The position numbers and the translations under genes are program-made. From positions 1-60,255 of the forward strand of contig CAIMWN010000047.1 of assembly GCA_903845155.1 (NCBI GenBank): 60,255 nucleotides of DNA, given 5' to 3'. Positions 57,998 through 60,255 of the stretch are shown piece by piece. The notes beneath the pieces were generated by a model. That model was not told where the DNA came from. It searched no databases and worked only from the letters and a program-made list of their open reading frames with translations. The DNA comes from Oligoflexia bacterium (GTDB taxonomy: Bacteria; Bdellovibrionota; UBA1018; CAIMNF01). How positions within the stretch are numbered: position 1 is the first letter of the stretch; each line of letters starts with the position of its first letter.

Positions 57998-60255
57998 ATG
58001 ATGAATCGAAAAGTTGTGTATTCACTCGCTCTCACTCTAGCACTCCAAAATACCGCTGCTCAGGCTGGTGTTTACTCCTTCGGAGGCAGTTGCCCGACCC
58101 AAGGGTCATGGACGCAGATGGCACTTCAGCAGTCGGCATCCATCGCTGCAGCGATTGAACAGATTAAAAACAACCCTGATTGCAAGGGCATCGACATGGT
58201 CGCGAAGGATTTGGAATCTGCGCAGTACCAACTCTCGGCTGGGCCTGACACCAGTCAACAGCAAGATAGAATGGAAACGATTCCTGCAGAAATGACGGCG
58301 CTAAAAAGCGGGATCATGGCAGGGGGCAAAATTAATGAAGGTGCATCGAGCCTCTTGGTTCAAAGAACCATGGAAGCGGCTCGTATTAGTTCCAAGATCC
58401 GCGCCACACCCGTATCTTCAAACAGTCCTCCGACTAATATCGATATCGGTGCGATTTTTGCTAAGTTTTCCGAACCGGCCAGAAAAGGTCTCGATCTTGC
58501 GACGCGTGTAATGGAAACCCTCCCTCAGTATGATCGTTGTTTGATGGGGCATCCTCAGCAGGGGATGATGATTCTCTCAGGCGCAGTGAAGGTTGCGGCA
58601 GCATTCAGCTCTGCAGGAAATGGAATCGGCGAAAGTCTTGGCAATGCGATTTCAGCATTTTCTAATATGGTCAGAGAACAACAATTTACAAAAGTGCTCA
58701 GTAAGTTAGACGAGACAGAATTTTGGAATTCCATTTCTTGCTTATTGGAAAGTACGGCTAAAAATTATTGTGATACCGATAATGCAGAAGACATGCGCGA
58801 ATATTTCTTGAGAGAACGGAATCGCCAATATGCGGACGCTGCAAAACAAAATGCACTCAAGCAAAGTGACCCAAACTACGATAATCCACTCGAAGGTTAT
58901 TATGTTTTAGCTCGTGAATTGCCCCTGATTTCAAATTGGATCCAACAGGTTCAATTCGGTACTACTCCAAAACTTTCTACCGATGCCACTTTTAAAAATA
59001 CGGTATGGCAAAATGTGACCGATCTTACGAAATCGATTAATACGATGTCTGGTCAGTTCAATGAAGACTTGAGTGTAATGAAAGAACAGCCAGATCTCAC
59101 GTCAAAAAAGAATCAGCTCAAAAAAGCTCTCACCAATGTCACTAACGCAATGGTGGGCGATTTTTTCACCAATACCGTGAACTCAGATTTATTGCCGTTC
59201 TACTTAATCGGACTCGATACCATTCCACCTGAATGCGTTCAAAGTAGAGACAATCCAATGAAACAAGCGTGGGATGATTGGATGACACGGAGTAATGGTG
59301 GAACATTTATTAAAGCTTTTGATGATCCTGAAAAGTTAGCTTTGACTATTCAAACCAGAATGCAAAATGTGATTGATAGTGCGACCTTGAAAGCGAGTGC
59401 GTTTTTTAGAAAGCGCCTCGTTCTCGATAACCAAGATTTAGTGAATCAAACGCTCACCGGCAGCAATCTTACCGTAAGAAAAGCATTCAAAAACATAGCC
59501 GACTACCTCACTCGTTTTGAAAACAGGCTTAACAAAGACGATGATAGTTTGGATTTGATTCTACTTTCAACTGTAATTGAAACGAAAGGAAAAATCGCAA
59601 AATTCTTAGCGTCCTATGATGATTTGAGAAAGGTAGGCAAGAAGCTTGCGAAAGCAACAGATAAGGAAGAAAGGGCTTCATATATTGCGCAATCGAAAGT
59701 GGCTGCCAATAAAGTGATTTCAACCCTATTTGATGAATTCGATCTTCTTTATGAAAGAGATACCTATTTAAATAATCGTCTTTCGACCATCATTGATTAT
59801 GATTTTTCTGCTCGGATCAAAAAGAAGGAAAACATGGATTCCCATCAACAGGATATCCTTGCGATTGCCCAAAAGCATTTGCTCGAGAAAATGATTTCCC
59901 TGAACGGAATGAATGTGGATATTGATTTAAGTACTGCGCAAGTGATCAATAAAAGAAATCTAGACATTATGGAGGAGGCGTTCAAGCGTCCCATGTATAG
60001 AATTATTCTTGATATGAAAGCAGTTGCAGACGGTAAGGCAATTTCAGAAGTTCAAAAACAACTCGATAGAAAATATGAGATGGAAAAGAAAGCTGCAATG
60101 AACCGAGCGTACACGATGCCAAATGGAATCGCATCGATGGGTGCAAGTCTGACTTCATGGTTGTTTGGTGGCATGATGATTAAAAATAATAACTCCGATT
60201 TCTATCGGGTTAACAATGACCCTAACGCTGTTCATGGACGTGATGATCGTCATGG
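57998..60255 (+). CDS. large helical secreted protein, truncated by window end
   Basis: At least 752 codons, open to the right edge, so the C-terminus is missing. It starts MMNRKVVYSLALTLALQNTAAQAG, a Sec signal peptide. The mature part is Gln/Asn/Lys-rich and almost wholly helical. It has a few Cys (SFGGSCPTQ, NPDCKG, YDRCLMG, SISCLLE, NYCDT, PPECVQS) in the first half and two amphipathic or hydrophobic stretches (MILSGAVKVAAAFSSAGNGIGESLG; GIASMGASLTSWLFGGMM). I recognise no family. The pattern fits long periplasmic proteins of unknown role found in predatory and related bacteria, but that is a guess. The divergent coiled-coil gene may be a partner. Confidence 0.75.
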   Translation, partial: MMNRKVVYSLALTLALQNTAAQAGVYSFGGSCPTQGSWTQMALQQSASIAAAIEQIKNNPDCKGIDMVAKDLESAQYQLSAGPDTSQQQDRMETIPAEMTALKSGIMAGGKINEGASSLLVQRTMEAARISSKIRATPVSSNSPPTNIDIGAIFAKFSEPARKGLDLATRVMETLPQYDRCLMGHPQQGMMILSGAVKVAAAFSSAGNGIGESLGNAISAFSNMVREQQFTKVLSKLDETEFWNSISCLLESTAKNYCDTDNAEDMREYFLRERNRQYADAAKQNALKQSDPNYDNPLEGYYVLARELPLISNWIQQVQFGTTPKLSTDATFKNTVWQNVTDLTKSINTMSGQFNEDLSVMKEQPDLTSKKNQLKKALTNVTNAMVGDFFTNTVNSDLLPFYLIGLDTIPPECVQSRDNPMKQAWDDWMTRSNGGTFIKAFDDPEKLALTIQTRMQNVIDSATLKASAFFRKRLVLDNQDLVNQTLTGSNLTVRKAFKNIADYLTRFENRLNKDDDSLDLILLSTVIETKGKIAKFLASYDDLRKVGKKLAKATDKEERASYIAQSKVAANKVISTLFDEFDLLYERDTYLNNRLSTIIDYDFSARIKKKENMDSHQQDILAIAQKHLLEKMISLNGMNVDIDLSTAQVINKRNLDIMEEAFKRPMYRIILDMKAVADGKAISEVQKQLDRKYEMEKKAAMNRAYTMPNGIASMGASLTSWLFGGMMIKNNNSDFYRVNNDPNAVHGRDDRH

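Noticed and set aside
1-60255. tRNA, rRNA, CRISPR arrays, transposases, prophage modules
   Set aside because: I looked through the intergenic regions and saw no cloverleaf, regular spaced repeats or transposase/integrase motifs; the ORF6N remnant is the only mobile-type gene.

Overview
The window looks like chromosomal DNA of a Gram-negative, envelope-rich, probably motile bacterium. The evidence for this is a TolQ/TolR/TonB-type energy module, TolB, FtsEX with an EnvC-type activator, CtpA, an outer-membrane barrel protein and many Sec signal peptides. Gene style (long secreted proteins with Thr/Pro/Ala/Ser linkers, CheA-like kinases without CheW, sigma-54- and sigma-28-like promoters) would fit a Bdellovibrionota/Oligoflexia-type lineage, but no marker gene here proves it. 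I see no rRNA, tRNA, CRISPR array, intact insertion sequence or prophage.

Layout. 1-2.2 kb: C-terminal piece of a YfiH/PgeF-type protein, then an M3 oligopeptidase. 2.1-7.5 kb: three polytopic GT-C-like membrane proteins and a family 2 glycosyltransferase, a likely surface-glycan or lipid-linked sugar cluster. 7.5-12.9 kb (minus): two secreted proteins of unknown function, a ChrA-type transporter and a DODA-type dioxygenase, with ATGA overlaps joining the first three. 13.1-19.4 kb (plus): a Ser/Ala/Pro-rich envelope protein behind a strong sigma-54 promoter match, then a metallophosphoesterase and a MacB/Lol-like ABC ATPase and permease. 19.5-23.2 kb (minus): tolB, a small HPt-like protein, a thiolase and aat. 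23.6-25.7 kb: a Gly-rich repeat protein with sigma-54- and sigma-70-like promoters, a clear terminator, an unusual ~160-bp ungapped palindrome and a deleted ORF6N gene. 25.7-29.2 kb (minus): a secreted Fic-motif protein with a possible ADP-ribosyltransferase-like N-terminus, and a secreted EEP-family nuclease/phosphatase.

29.3-36.3 kb is the most system-like region. Two divergent arms each carry a CheA-like HPt/ATPase kinase without a CheW domain plus CheY-like regulators. The minus arm adds a CheX-like phosphatase and a regulator with a ribbon-helix-helix-like tail. The plus arm has a sigma-28-like promoter and an 18-codon leader ORF whose stop overlaps the kinase start. 36.3-39.5 kb (minus) is a TolQ/TolR/TonB-type operon led by a CPBP-like membrane protein. 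39.5-45.8 kb (plus) is a tightly overlapping ftsE-ftsX-envC-ctpA-xseA-barrel operon for septal peptidoglycan processing and envelope maintenance, with a short secreted-peptide ORF antisense to its end.

46-60 kb holds mostly secreted or metabolic genes: a MurQ/GCKR-like SIS protein divergent from a family 5 solute-binding protein, a transaldolase, an esterase, a very large multi-domain secreted protein whose signal peptide is cut off by one in-frame TAA, an Ig-like small protein, a coiled-coil protein, and a large helical secreted protein running off the end. Several genes have a -10-like hexamer 6-9 nt before the start codon and no Shine-Dalgarno, which suggests leaderless transcripts. No database search was possible; family names rest on motifs I could read.
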